From Phoronis australis (lineage: Eukaryota; Phoronida; Phoronidae): DNA of 64,000 bases. Where the stretch lies: NCBI GenBank assembly GCA_002633005.1, contig NMRA01000024.1:513803-577802 (forward strand), given 5' to 3'. The position numbers and the translations under genes are program-made. The notes under the pieces are model-generated. The model did no database searches, was not told the origin of the DNA, and saw only the letters and a program-made list of their open reading frames with translations. Position 1 is the stretch's first letter. The number at the start of each line of letters is the position of its first letter. This document shows, piece by piece, positions 1-13,700 of the stretch.

Positions 1-1799
1 GGAGTCTAATTCGAACATCTGGCTGGACAGTGAAGACATGTTGACTCCAATGAAATGTTCACTGGTACAAAATATCTTCCCCAGAAATTGCTTAGTTATC
101 CGTAAAGAAATGTGTAAGGAAATATTCTGTTGGTGGCAGATTTTTTAACTTTACCTGATCTAAAAATTGGGGGAATTGGGGGGGTTCCGGTGTTTATTTT
201 CCAACTAAGAAATTTTACCCATATTTCCTAATTCAGAACACATGCTCTAGCAGGATTGTTTTCACAGAAACACCGATATTATTTTGTCTAAATAAACGTA
301 GAAGGTTGCCAGATCCTCTGCTTTCTGTCAGCATTAAGGCGTTAGTTAAACGGCTGAAGAAGATTTACACAGTTAATGCTGAGTTGACCAAGAATGTAAA
401 CTGTAAACAAATTAAATGTTTGATGTTACATAATAGTAGTGAAGGATAAGCAGGGTGGAAGTTTGTATAGAAATTTGTCATTTTTTCATTGGGGGTTTCT
501 CTCTTAAAAAGACAAAGGGGGTACTGGGACTGTATAGTTAGAGAAGCACCCCCAGGACATTTATTAATCTTGTAGCATTTTTATTCAAACTGAACTCTGA
601 CCTTTCTGGGTGGTACCATTACAGAGAAATTCGAAACAAAACGTGACTTTTTGGGCAGTAGGGATTTTGTTTAACTTTCAACTTTCTTTTTTCTTGGTGT
701 TGTTTAGACTAATGTCCCAACAAAGTTAGACTGATCATGACGTTCTTGGGTACATAGCAGCAATACCAAGGGAAACAAGATCCTATAAATGTCGATCACA
801 TAACATTGTTTTGTTAAACTTCAGACGCAAAGAAATGACATTAAGTCTGCCAGTGACTTGGTACAAACAAAAGCCTAAGGTGCCTGATTTAACACTTTGA
901 TAATAAAATTGTTTTTGAAATGCAAAATATTTAGATAGAAGGCTGTCAGATTCTAGAATTTGGTTCATTTGTTATAAATTCAAAACAGGTAAGAATAAAT
1001 TCTTGGCATGGTGAAAAGAGCAGAGCTTGATCAGGCTCCTGCAGAATTACCCCCAGTTCTCTCACTTCTTCATCCATTACCACTCAACACTGATGGCTCT
1101 GGTTGTGCAAATGACATGATCATGCTGAAGGATTTATGCCTCTGTTCTGTCAGAAGTATATCCCATTACTTCAAGTTTATACAAACAGTTTGCTTTGTGG
1201 TTCTACAAGGACTGCCTGATTTATTTTGATCTTCTGGAGTTTTCCAAAGGGAAGACACTAGGTCCCACACAAGCTAACTATCCTTGACAGTTTTTCAGTC
1301 AAAGGTGTTTGAACAAATTTGCACTGTTCTAACTTCACTGTTGTAAAAAACGTACATCCATTATAAAAGAATCCTCTGTTCTATTCACGTGTCTTTTTCA
1401 AAACTTTGAAGTCTCAAGGTATACAAATCTGCCGTCAAATACAGCCACCTGAAAATTCACGATGGACAATTCTCTTTTTAAATGTAATTCATGCGTTCCC
1501 TTTGATCCCATATGCAAATGAGTTCTATTCACTGTCCCAGTCAATAATGTAGCTTTCCTATTAGGTGAACTTTGATTTATCAAAGTTTTGCTGAAACATG
1601 CGTCTATGGAGAGCACGTTGGTTACACTATAATAACAAAGAACACGCTTTGCGAGTCTCGCGTGATCGTATATCATTGCCGAAGCCTCTACCGATAACTT
1701 CGAAGAAGACTCTGTTTGACTGTTCCCACTAAACCAAAGTTTCAGTGAGTACCGAAGTTTCAGTGATTATTGAAGCGTCACTTTCAAATCCTACTATTT

Positions 1800-1815
1800 C
1801 AAGCGAATTCGCTTG
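1800..1815. repeat. 16-base perfect palindrome
   Basis: CAAGCGAATTCGCTTG reads the same on both strands. No associated gene is seen. Confidence 0.8.
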
Positions 1816-2191
1816 CCGATTAACTACCGAAGTTAACCTTTCTCACTTACCGAATCTTTGATAAAAGTGGGAATGCTTCATTAGACACACAGCAAATTCA
1901 CGTAATTTACAGTGGGTTTATGGCACCACCATGACAAGACTGTCAAAAATACAAAATTGACAGTAAATTATCTTCAAGCAAACAGACATGAATCCGTCTA
2001 TTTCATGGTAAACAGTACGTGTTATCTTTCGGTTCTTTGGACATTGCAACTACCGTGAGAAATGTTTTGATGTGGAAAACATAATCCAAATTGTGTTCAA
2101 CAAGATTTTTTGTTGTAGCTCTGTGTAAACTTATTGACGGAAACATGTGTCGAAGGTTTTTAGCCTAGGCATGTCACAGTTTGGTGCATGT

Positions 2192-2317
2192 GTGAACATT
2201 TTCATAAGTGGATGAATTGTTTGGCTTTACCTCCGACCTGTAGAACTGATACGGGTGAACATTTTCATAAGTGGATGAATTGTTTGGCTTTACCTTGGAC
2301 CTGTAGAACTGATCCGG
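2192..2317 (+). repeat. tandem duplication, 63-base unit x2
   Basis: gtgaacattttcataagtgg starts at 2192 and again at 2255. The copies differ by only a few bases (ctccgacc versus ttggacc; atacgg versus atccgg). A recent local duplication. Confidence 0.9.
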
Positions 2318-5300
2318 AATTCAAGTTGATCCATTCTGCTTAAAATTGAGGAGACTTATCTACAAGGGAACATTTCTTAAATGGAGATTGTTCTCATAGT
2401 AATTGCACGGATCTTGATGAAGAGGCATTTTCTAAAAGAAAATATTCCAAGTTAAAGGCAGTTACGTATAGCAATCACTGCCCTGAACATGATAATGCGG
2501 TATGTTTTCAACACCTTTTTTCTACCATTGCTAATCAGTGCCATCAAAGAAAACTTTGGGGCATGTTTGGTTTAAGGGTATACTATGTTATTAGCTTTGT
2601 CACAACTGACCAACTTTTTCTAGATGTTTGGTTTTTATTGGCATCTTACAAGTTTGCCTCAAACCAAACTAATTGATGTACAGTCATGGATGAAGAGTGA
2701 AGACCGACATAAATCTCGAACATCGTCACGACTGAGCTGTTTCTTAAAAGGATGGGATATCAAAAGAGAATAAATAAATCATAAAACGTAGTTTGCTTTC
2801 AGTCCAAAATGTAAGAGATTTTTGTGCGGTATGGTGTGCACAGGCTATAAGTTATTCAATTTGAATACTTGTGGGATGAAAGCAGTTCGTCGGTGTTCAC
2901 CGTTCTGTGTCATCAAACCTTGAATAAAACCGGCGCATCTCTACACACCCCAGATAGAATGTTGGGAACTCATTAATGGAACACTAGGTTTCCTCTCTTG
3001 CGTTTTATTTCTCTTATGCCCGTCAGTGATTACCGTCTGATTGGCCAGGGAAATCGCCCCTAGTTTAGCCCCTAAATACAGTAATCGGGTAGGCTAATTT
3101 TAAGTGGACTAGACCACCCGCTGTGTAATAGGCTGCATTAGTTTGAGTTAATATCCTTTGTCAATCAGTGTTTTTTGTAATGTTCTCCTGTAGTAAGGAA
3201 GCAGCCCGCAGTTTACTTTTCGCTTTCGCTAATTTGCTGATTAAATTGTGATAAGTTCATTCACCCTAGTTGTCTTAAGGGTTTAGTTAGAAAATTTTAA
3301 GTTAAAACGTTCTAAATTTGTTGTGTGGAAGCAAGGCATTTTAGCTGGAACGTTTTAACATGTCAGGCGCGAGCAAAGTACTTTTTCTATTGAGCAGGAA
3401 GTAGGGCTCACATCCTCGCGTCTTGTAAATACACGGGATTAATAACATTCCGTGCGACAATCGGCAGTTGCCGTTCAACTCTGTTGAGCATTGTTAAGCC
3501 TTTCATGTGAACAGAAAACATTTTTAAGCTAAACAGTTTCAGGTATGTTAACATTTTAGCTGAAACATCCAAACTTATGGTCCTGTAAATCGAGCTAAGC
3601 ATTGTTTAGGAATGATCTAATGTTATTATTGATAATAAAGCCACATATGAAAATGATTTGGTTTGATATGGCACCATTTATACATCTTCATTCGCCTCAT
3701 TCTGCTGGGTTAGAGTTTAACATCTTTGTCTTGATATCATCTTTGTGTGCAGACCTTGAATCTAAATTATAGAAAGCAAATAACTGGAGGACTGACCCAC
3801 TCCTACTGAGCTACTGACAGTGATCAGGTCTTTCCTACATAAATATGGCATCTTAACAAATGAGATAAGAAACTATTAACTATTAATGGTAGTTTCGTGT
3901 TATAGGATACTCAGAGAGAGGTCCGCTATCTCTCAGCATCTTGTTATTATCTCACCTGTGCTAGACCCTATAACTAATCACCTCTCCAGGTACTAAGATA
4001 AAATTACTGGCTCACAGGACCAATGCTGGGCCAACAGTCTGAATGGGTTTTTATTGCCCATCCACTTACCAAGTGAACGTGAATTTTCTGCTTTTGTTTC
4101 TGGTTCGATTCTAACGATAATTGAAAATTATGTAATCTAAACATAACTTAAAGGTCTTAAAAATAATAAAAATTTGGCTGTTGTTCCTGTTTACTGACAG
4201 CGAGGTGGTGTTGAGCCGTTTCATTTTGAGAAGGAGTTGTAAAATTAGCGCATCTAGGTTTTTAGAAGTCGACACAATACTGTTGTACTTGAAATGTGAG
4301 GTCACAACTTTATGTTGGGGTGGTTTGCATTCTGACATGAACAAAAACAGTTGACTATGAAATAATGTGTTTTCCCATTGGATTTTTGTTTTTGTTTTTT
4401 CTCTCATTTATTCACTATATTGTCATAAATTCAAAGAAACGCTTAGGCTTAAAAGTTCCCCAAGAATCGGTTACATAGTTTGCACATACCAAGTATTGTA
4501 CTACAAATTTAGGCCCTAACAACATCAAGCAGAATGTCCCTCACCATTAACTGATCATCTAATCTTGTTTTGACCCTTATGCAGATGGATGCCACATCAG
4601 TAGGCGAATGAAGTAGAGAAGTCAGTCAGGAGTGGCCCTCAGCTATGAAATTCCTATTTCCCCCCTGTTGATTGTGCCATAGTCTCAATGTCCTGTTCTC
4701 TCAGACAGCGCGTCTCCCGCTGAAGTGATTTTAATGTTCAATTTCATCTGTTCAGCCTCAAGGTTGAGGAAAAAATACCAAAGTAATTGTTCTATCTCGA
4801 TACTTTTGGTATTTATTTCAGGATTCGTGTGAAAGTGAAAAAACTGATCATAGTGAGACAGGAAAAGGAGCAAATTGCTGCCATATCGTTCACGGTCCAG
4901 ATGCCTTTGATAACTTCTTTGTTTTTTCATCAATAGCTGCGTTTCACTTTCGGCAAAAAATTAATGCTTATGGAACCGGAATAGTGATGTGTATCCCACA
5001 ATGCAACATTCCTTTGTATCCAACCAATCGCTTTAGTGGCTATCGTAAGTCAGGGCCCTCGGTGCCTGGTAACTGGAGCTGAATATTGAGCCCCAAATCG
5101 AGCCAAATTACGCTCGTCAGACCCTAAAATTCCCCGTGCTTAAAAGCACGATTTACCTTGTTTTCACCAGTGACTACATTATCGACATCGTAAACATTCA
5201 TCTGTAGCACTGCATATCATAATCATGAATTAAGTATTCGAAAAATGAGAAAATAGAAGAAAAGAGACTTTAATTGAAAGTTTCTTGCTGCTCCATAGGC

Positions 5301-8300
5301 ATGAATGTGTGAACCTGGTGCCAGCGTACCCCCCCCCNGATCTTCTTGTGCAAACTTGTGTCGCATCTGATCTGGGCTTCTCTGATGTCCTGCCGGAAAG
5401 TAAAAAGAGCCACAGCCTGCTGAGTTGTCAGAAATATGACAAACGCAACGTCTCGCCATTCTTTATTATACCCTAAACGGCGAGAAAACGATCAGCAATA
5501 TCTGACCATTTTTCCCAATATACCCACTATGGAAGATGTCTGATGCTGTGATAGGTTGTTCCGATTCTAGCGTAAGTAGTATATCTGCATTTGTAGTTCT
5601 CTCTCCACTGAAAGTAGTTCTCGAAAATTAGGAAAAACGGCCGGAAAAGCGTCTCACAAAGTACTTCATGGATAGTGGCATGGGTTCGGCCGAAGTTGGC
5701 CATTTCGGCTCATCTCCATCTTGTTTCTTCAAGATTTAAAGCTTGACTAGAGCGATGGCCTTTAAAATGCTCAGATTTTTAGCACTGAAATTTAATCAAA
5801 TCTGTATGGTCCAGAGCATGTCTCTATGTCACTAATGTTTGTTTTCATTGGAAAATTATCAAATCAAAATGGTTGTCTGATGTGTTCTGTACAATGAATT
5901 GTGGCTTGTTTTTCATTAGTTGCTGTCCTGACTGCCAAGCTTTTAAGTCCACAATAACTGACCAGTTAACGAGTTACTAAATACTGGAGGCCTTCTTCTT
6001 GATGCAATAAAATTCCAGCTTAGATTTCAACCAGTTCCGCCCAGTCGCTGATATGGGTGCATGCCCTCAGAAATTTTTTAAATTACTACAAAGAATGGTG
6101 TTTCTCGCAGCTATAAAAAGTCAGTTGTTATTTGCAGTCACTGAGTTTTATTGCTTTGCAGAGATGAAAGACATCACCCCAGTGTTTTGCAGGCTGTCAG
6201 CCTTCACTACATCAAAGTTTTCACCATCTGTCCCCGATGTTTGTTTTCAGTCTAAACTTGATCACACTTTTGTCATGGCTCCAGGACATTTCGGGTATTA
6301 ATCATATGTTGCAATGATTGGTTTTCAATCAAACTGTGTCCCATGACATTCTCTGACCTTGTAACTGATGTTAAGAAAATCTGAAACTTTGGACTGTTTT
6401 TACTCACAAGATTCAACAAAAAACGTGCCAATAGTAGTCTACAATGGGTCGCTTTGGGTCGCTTGCTGACCTCTACAGATCTGTCTTCACATTGGCATTG
6501 TTTTTTCTGTTTGGATTGATCCTTTGGCACTATTCAAAAGTTCCACACTTCTCTCAAAGCAATTTCAGGATCCAGAATGTCTCAGGGGAGGACCAACCAA
6601 CCAACCACTGTTTTTTCAGGAAATTTGTTTGGGTATTAGCCCCTAAAACAGCATGGCAAAGGCATGTTTTTTTTCGTGTCCATAGGGGGGGCTGGCTTCT
6701 TGTAAATCTGCTGAGGGCTAGTTTGACTAAAGGATATCTTACTTTTTGTGTCTTTACCTTAGAATTTGAGCTCGCTTATTTGGAAATAAGATTATGACTA
6801 GATGTAGGATTTTTGATCAAAATCATCATGTATAAAATAAATCTTTTTCTTTCATCCCTTCTTAAGTCTTCTTTTAGTTTGTTTGAATATACTGTAAGAA
6901 TGAGCAGATCAGATAGATGAGGGAGGGATCCGCCTTTCTTAAATTGATCCGTCAAAATAGGATTCTCTTGTTTTTGCATATTATCTCATGTGCTATATTG
7001 ATAAATGTATTAATAAATGGTCTGTTAAGTGTTTCTATTCGGAATGTGGCCTGTTCGTTTCGCTCGTATTGACCGATAAGCATGCCGCTCGTTCGTCAGT
7101 TTTTATTTATACCACTTGAACTTTCTTTTAGTCATATAGTAATAAGTTACGTGCATAATTTATGGCGATAAGACGTTTTTGTGAATGCTATTTGTTGGAT
7201 TTTCTGAGGGAATACAGCAATTTACGTTCAGGCTATGTTAACAGTGTGACAACGTTTTCTGGTAAATAATCGCCACAGTTGTCATTTTTCTACTTTTTAA
7301 AAGCTTGTCGGATTCTTAAAATCGCTCAAAATTTCATGGTGTGTTTGTTGGTGACATCTGTACAGTATAAACTATGCAAAATTTTCTTCTAATTTAATTT
7401 TGTTGAGCAGTTTGATAAAAAATTTTCAATGTTCAGTCACATTATGTTCTAGATTTTTTATTTCTACAGTAAAATCTCGCCAAATTACAACACGTTGGAA
7501 GGGACTAGCGAAATTTTATTTTCTTGTGTTTTAGCATATTCAAGTTCCATGGCATAACTCACTGAAAGATTGTAAACATTCGAAACCATTTGGGTACCAA
7601 TTTGGCATCACTGTCCTCTAAAACTCAGGTGAGATTCCATCACTAGATACCTCATAGAACATTCAAAACTTCTCATTTGGTTCCAACTTCCAAGTTGATC
7701 TTTGATGTTCTCATGACGACTGCAAAACTAAAAACTTCCATATTACGGTACAGTTTTATGAAGTCAATAATGAGATGCTTAACCCCACCAGGGTAAGTCT
7801 TACAGGATTACTTAGTGGCCTCATTAATTGGCTTTAGACTGAACTCTAACTCCTACTGTTTTCTTAATGAACCTTTGAGCTAACTATCCTATTCCAAGGA
7901 GACTTGACTTCCTAAGTACCCAATGGAATATGTTTTGCCCATCGTTAGTTAGAAAAATGAATCAATTTTATCAACACTGTGCACTCCTAAATCAGTTTCA
8001 GATGGTTATTGGCCCTTGGGCTTTCCTTGTGAAATTTTACCCACCCTATATTCATTTCCTTATTTTCTGATAAATAGGTAATCAACATAAATCATATGAA
8101 ACTGCAAATAACACATACTAATTAAGGATTAATTATTAAATTATTTGTTTTTGATGCACATTTTCATGTGAAAATGATTTCAGTTTTTGAAAATAATCTC
8201 TTATTAAAACTGGAAAATTGAAAACCAGCATTGTGTAGTATTGAAGGTGTTATCACATATTCAATGAATGTTAAGCTGCCAAATCTAAATGTCTCTTCAA

Positions 8301-10627
8301 CAAATTGTTATTTGGTCAAAAAAAAAAGGAAGTGACATTTACATTTATGCACGCAGATTCGTTACAATTTTGTTCTTTAATCTTACTGATAATTAAACTT
8401 CAAAGATTCTTAGAAACTCAGAAAATGATAAGGAACACTTGAATTTTTTGTTTGGATGGCTTGTGTGTGTGCCCTGTTTAATTAAAATCACATAAATTCA
8501 CCTTAGATTGAAACGCATGAATTTTATTTGAAAGTTGTATTAGCAGTTAAGCATTCCTCGGCATTTCTTGACCTTCAGCTTAGAATTTTTTTAAAGTCAA
8601 AATGTTTAAGCGCACGCAGACTGTATGATTATGTTTTAAATTTTTATTTAATCCAGATGTGAAAGTGACTATTACGGTACCTTTGCCAAAAATTTGCTAG
8701 TGGTAGAGGGCGATAGCCGTTATAAATTGGCCTCAATGGATCTATACTTAAATTTGAAGAATTCCTAAGCTTGCAAAGAAATAAGAGCGCGTTTTTGCTT
8801 CGGGTCAGGCTCGGTAAGTTTGACTGTCAGCGTTCGTCACAGGGCGGGTCATTTTCTATATGTGTGTGTGTAGGGAAGCACCAGACAGTGAAAATGTTTA
8901 AATTAGGTTTTGGATCGAAGTTATCAGCTCAAGTTTACTTCGCAGTAAACAGGTTGATTTAACGGCGAAGCGTCGACGTATCCTAACAATAGGAACAGTC
9001 ATCTTCGGTGTCTATTTTAGTTATCGACAGGGTGAAGGTCACATTACTATGCCACCTTTTGATAACTGCGACAACAATGGTGTCACCTAGCAAATTCTCC
9101 AACATCTGTTAACTACCGAAGCTAACGAGAAAGCTCAAGTAAACTTCGCAGTTTGCATGGATGCTTCGCTATTGCCAGTCAGGTTTATCTTGGGAAAAAG
9201 CTGTTTGTCTGGCAAAGGCAAGATTCCATGTCAAGGCTGCGAATAAATACCCATTAATATCCAACTAGAATCCGCTTCAATTCTGCCTAATTCTAGACAA
9301 AATCTCAGCACGTGTTTCTCCATCCTCATAGCTGAAATGGTGACAACTCATCACATAAAATAAGTCAATGGCTAGGCGCAATAACGTCATAATAAACTTC
9401 GATAAAACGATAGACATTAAGTAGATGATGCTTCAAAGGTTTGACTGAACTGTTAAATGATTGTAGCAAGATGTTTCCCAAGTTTTGGTCAAGTCTGTCT
9501 TGGTTATTTTGAACGCTGTGGTGATATTTTGATAAAATATAGTTGAAACAATGCAAAAAACATATACTTATTGTCAAAGTCTGTTTTTGCATGTTTTGTT
9601 TCATTTCGAAATCACAGAATCTTCATACAAAAGAAAAACCAAATATTTCATAATAAATACATCTTTCTCTGATAATGTCCACGCAAAGTATGAACTTCCC
9701 ACGTGAACTCTTAAATCTCAAAGTCCAGCTGCACTTTCTTTTGTTTCCTAGCTCTCTCCCCATCAGCTGGGGTCTTTGTGTCTGCCAAGGCGAACTCTTA
9801 AGACGAGTGCCCCCCCAGTGGAGGACAATGCGATTTATCTCGGTGAACTTCTGACAGTACTCCAGCATAATTTCTGGGCGGGCAATGCATTTTCTCTGTT
9901 TAAAGTTACAAGGCCAGGGATATTCTATCAGGTCAACAGTTCATCATTTTTATGCACCATCCCAGCTGTCTATTGTTGCTGTATCTATATGAGAGTGGGA
10001 GACAACAAAGTTCTACTGACTTTGTGTGCCTGGATTCGTTGGAATATGCTATCTGCCTGTGGCGAGATGGTTCTGCTTTTTCAGCCTGTGCAGGAGTGAC
10101 GTAGAAACTCTCTGTAGGCCTGGTCCCTGTTGGTTCTCCAGGGAACTAAGCTGCTTTTCTTATTGTTCAGCTGCTGTGCACATTGTCAATAGAATCACGC
10201 AGTATCACGCAACATTTGCATGCAGAATATCCACTGTCTTTTCCTCATTCATAACAACACAAAAGTATTTACCAATCTGTCAGGAAGAATATTTTAGGTT
10301 TATTCTTGTGGTTAATCAAAAACTGTTTCGGCAGTGGTGTCTAAAACATAGAATATCAACAAACAGTTGATTTGTCATGAGTTTCAAATAAAATTAAAAG
10401 CAAAAAAAACGATGCCACAAAACAGCCATGAGAATTATGACATTTGTTTGTTGAACTTGTTTCACAAGTTTCAAGTGTTACCCGTCATTAAAACAGAAAA
10501 CTCTCCGTTTGTCTTCACACCCTGATCTTACCAATTCTTAACCAGTTTCTGGCCAACAAGTTAAACTTTGTTTTTCTTCAAGTATACGTGGCATCAAATA
10601 AACGCTTAATCTTTTTTTACGTTTTTG

Positions 10628-10720
10628 TACCATAGCTATTGTCTGACAATTTTTTTGAGAAATTGTGGGCGTTCAAAACAATGTTTGAAAAAAGGTCGTT
10701 TTTAGCAATTATTTTTTGTT
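10628..10720 (-). repeat. interspersed repeat family member (-)
   Basis: Reads gagaaattgtgggcgttcaa then aacaatg, the reverse complement of the ttgtgaatgcccaca core of the + copies, flanked by accatagc and tctgacaat. Confidence 0.55.
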
Positions 10721-13700
10721 GCAAATTGGTGAGTTATTAGGGTGTTGTGACATACCATGCGAACAGTGACATCTGGTGTAGTTTTTTATCCAGATGCTTT
10801 TTCACACCTTTGGTACCTAGTGGACAGTTGGAGTGGTCTTGACCATAAGTTGTGTTTGTTTTGTCAACTAAAGCAGGATTTGGAGAGGTCTGGTGTCCTA
10901 CTGTGATGTGATGTGTAAACTCATTTTGTCCTTATGAGATGAATTAACTACAGCTAAAAAACAATTGAAGCATTAAAATTTGAGGTCTTATCGTAGAGTG
11001 TATTTTATTAGTCGGCTGCAGAAGTAATGGGATTGGCTGTTCAAGTCTATGCTTAAAAATTTTAAAAATACTTCGCCTCGGCAAAAATGTCTAGGCAACA
11101 GCTTCAGTTGTTTGGTCAATCATGTTGGATGTTTAATGAACAATGTCAACACCAGATGTCATTAGTGGTCAGTAACTGAGTGATGTCAACATTGAGCTGA
11201 ATTTAGGCAAGAGAAAATACAATAGCAAGGGTGTTTTTGGAAAAGCATAAAAATAATGAATTTAAACTAGTGACTTCAATAAATTTAATAAGTTATCTAT
11301 TTCGAAGCCTATATTTTTAGACCAACTTTGTCAGTTAGTACAAGGCATGTCTTCTGCTGAATGACATTTTGTGCTTCTTGAACAGAATCAAGTTCAAAAA
11401 TAACTAGTCATAAGATTTTGGAAAAATTTATGTGAAATCTTCCATCTTGATTCCAATATTTTACATCAACATGTTCATCACTGATTGAACTGTTCAGTCC
11501 ACTTGTGCCCAATAAACGTATGCAGGTCTGATAGAAATCTTGTCCAGGGGGTCATATGGGGGACAAACATGGGCGTGCTTTAGAGTCTCCATTTCAGCAA
11601 TATTAAGGTGATGAATAAGGGGTCTGTATCCCATGAACCTCCCTTTGGATCCGTGCCTTCGGGGGGGAGGGGGGTAGTGACTTGAGTGAGATACCTCTGT
11701 TCGAGGAGTTGGACCGGTAGATGAGAATATAATTTAACACCGATTTAAGCCAAGCATAATACGATTCTCTGTAGAGTGTTGTTTTACTGCATGCCGCCTA
11801 TATAAGCCATATAGGCTAGACCCACAGGCTAGTATTTCTGTCTTCTGTCATTGGCAAGTGGCAGCCTCAGCCATCCATCAAGGGTTGTGCCTGTTACCAT
11901 CTATCCGCCAATTGTCAAGTGGTCCGACACACTGGAATCTATCATGAGGAGTCCTGAAAGCTTCAGGAAAGAGGGTTGGATATCTGGGCACAAATCTCAT
12001 ATGCAATCAGGTATTGGTTAGTTTACACGGGTTGTGAAAAGTTTTTTACCAACGGAATGCATTCCTCGAAATGTGTTTTAGGAGCATCTCATTAGCAAGC
12101 TTAATCAGGTACATGATTGACGAGTTGAATGTAATTAAAACATTCTGGAAGCTCTGCTCAAATGAATGCCTCAAGAAAACATGTCTGATATCCTACTGCC
12201 CTCTATTGGCAGTGATGTGTATAAGAGTGCTGGTGATTTCAATGAGACAGCTACATGATGTTGATAGAAATCAATATTCAAATTAATATTTATCTACAAT
12301 TGTCGGATTTACGGATTTTAGCATAAGTATTAAGCATAACACCAGTTTTGTTCATGGTTTGTTAAGATTTCTTGTTCCAAAACGAACAGTTTTAACTGAA
12401 TATTCGCAGTCACGGTACCCACGTGTATTGTGTATGGATGATTTAACGTAGTTTTTTGGTATTGAGACATGCGGTTTCAGACGTTGATTACTTGTTAGTT
12501 AGCACGGCTGCTTGATGAGAAAAACATCCTACCGATCTTAGGCATCCCCGGATTGTTTTGCTTCCAAAGAACAGATGGCGAATTAAAAGAAGTTTTATTG
12601 CTTTATACTAGGGGCAGTCACTAGGGGTCAGGTTGTACAAGGTGCTAGTGTACCTAACAGATGAAAGGACTAATTAACTAGTCACGGCTAATTAACAATC
12701 TGGAATTTCCTGGTGAAAATCGAAATGAAGATTTTTTATTGACTAAATATAAACATTGAATTATCCGAATTTGTTGCAACCACAGCTCGTCTGATTTTCA
12801 GTGTCTTTTGTTTTTTAAATAAGCATGTTGCATAATTCATATTTTGTGTTCTTTTAGAATTTCAATGTCCAGTTGAGTCATTTTACAAATATCTACTTAA
12901 GTACATGCTGTTTGAGTTGATATTGTATTCAAGACTACTTTGTCAATTTTTTTATTAATGACAATTTCTCTAGTTATTTTAGAGCAATCTTATCTTTTGA
13001 ATGATACTTATGGCAGCATGCAACATGAAGCACACCTGTTTGGGAAACAGACATGGACTTCAATTCAGCCGTTAAGGGGGGTAGTCTACGGTTAGGGGTG
13101 TCACAATGAATTTGTAGAAATAAAGACACATTACTTTATAATTTAGGATACTGTTTTCATAATTTTGATTTTCAAATACATGTGTCAGGTTATTAAAGTT
13201 TGTATTTTTCGGCTCAATTCTTGTTATTATCAGTTTTTGTCAAAAGTGACCATCAGGGTTGCCCACTCACCCCATTTTAGTGGGTGGACTGGCCCGGAGA
13301 TGTGCTTATGATCTGAGCAGATTTGCATCATTAATACAAACAATATTGACACAAAGACTGAAGAGTGGCTCTTGAGTAGCAGACATCTTACCACCCATGA
13401 AGTGTTGTAAGGGAGCCCTGCCTCCTATCACCCACCCTCTGGGCCACTTGACTTTATTTTAGTGGGTCATCATTCTTCTTTGGAGCTTAACTTGACAAGG
13501 AAAGCAATTGCTGCCCTCTGTTGGTTGTTTCTGGCACTTGCATAGTGATAGGTGTTGCTTTGGTTGTAACCAATGCCCCCTCCCCCCCTCCCCGGATGCT
13601 TGTGTTTGACTAAGTAGTATTAATGTCACACATTTTTGGGACACAATATTTTGGTAAGACAACCCCTGTGTGTGAAATGTGACTTACCTACATTGTTAAT

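Larger units (their letters stand above)
1..10627. other. non-coding DNA, left intergenic part
   Basis: No supported gene. Local structure includes a perfect 16-base palindrome at 1800-1815 set in a stretch with repeated accgaag-like words (1690-1860), a 63-base tandem duplication at 2192-2317, an unresolved base at 5338 after a C run, and CGTGCTT/AAGCACG inverted words near 5130-5150. Open frames of 60 to 117 codons occur on both strands, but none shows domain motifs, splice context or a composition different from its surroundings. Confidence 0.6.

Noticed and set aside
11797-11805. TATA-box-like CTATATAAG
   Set aside because: It is part of a small inverted repeat and no gene or transcript-like structure follows.
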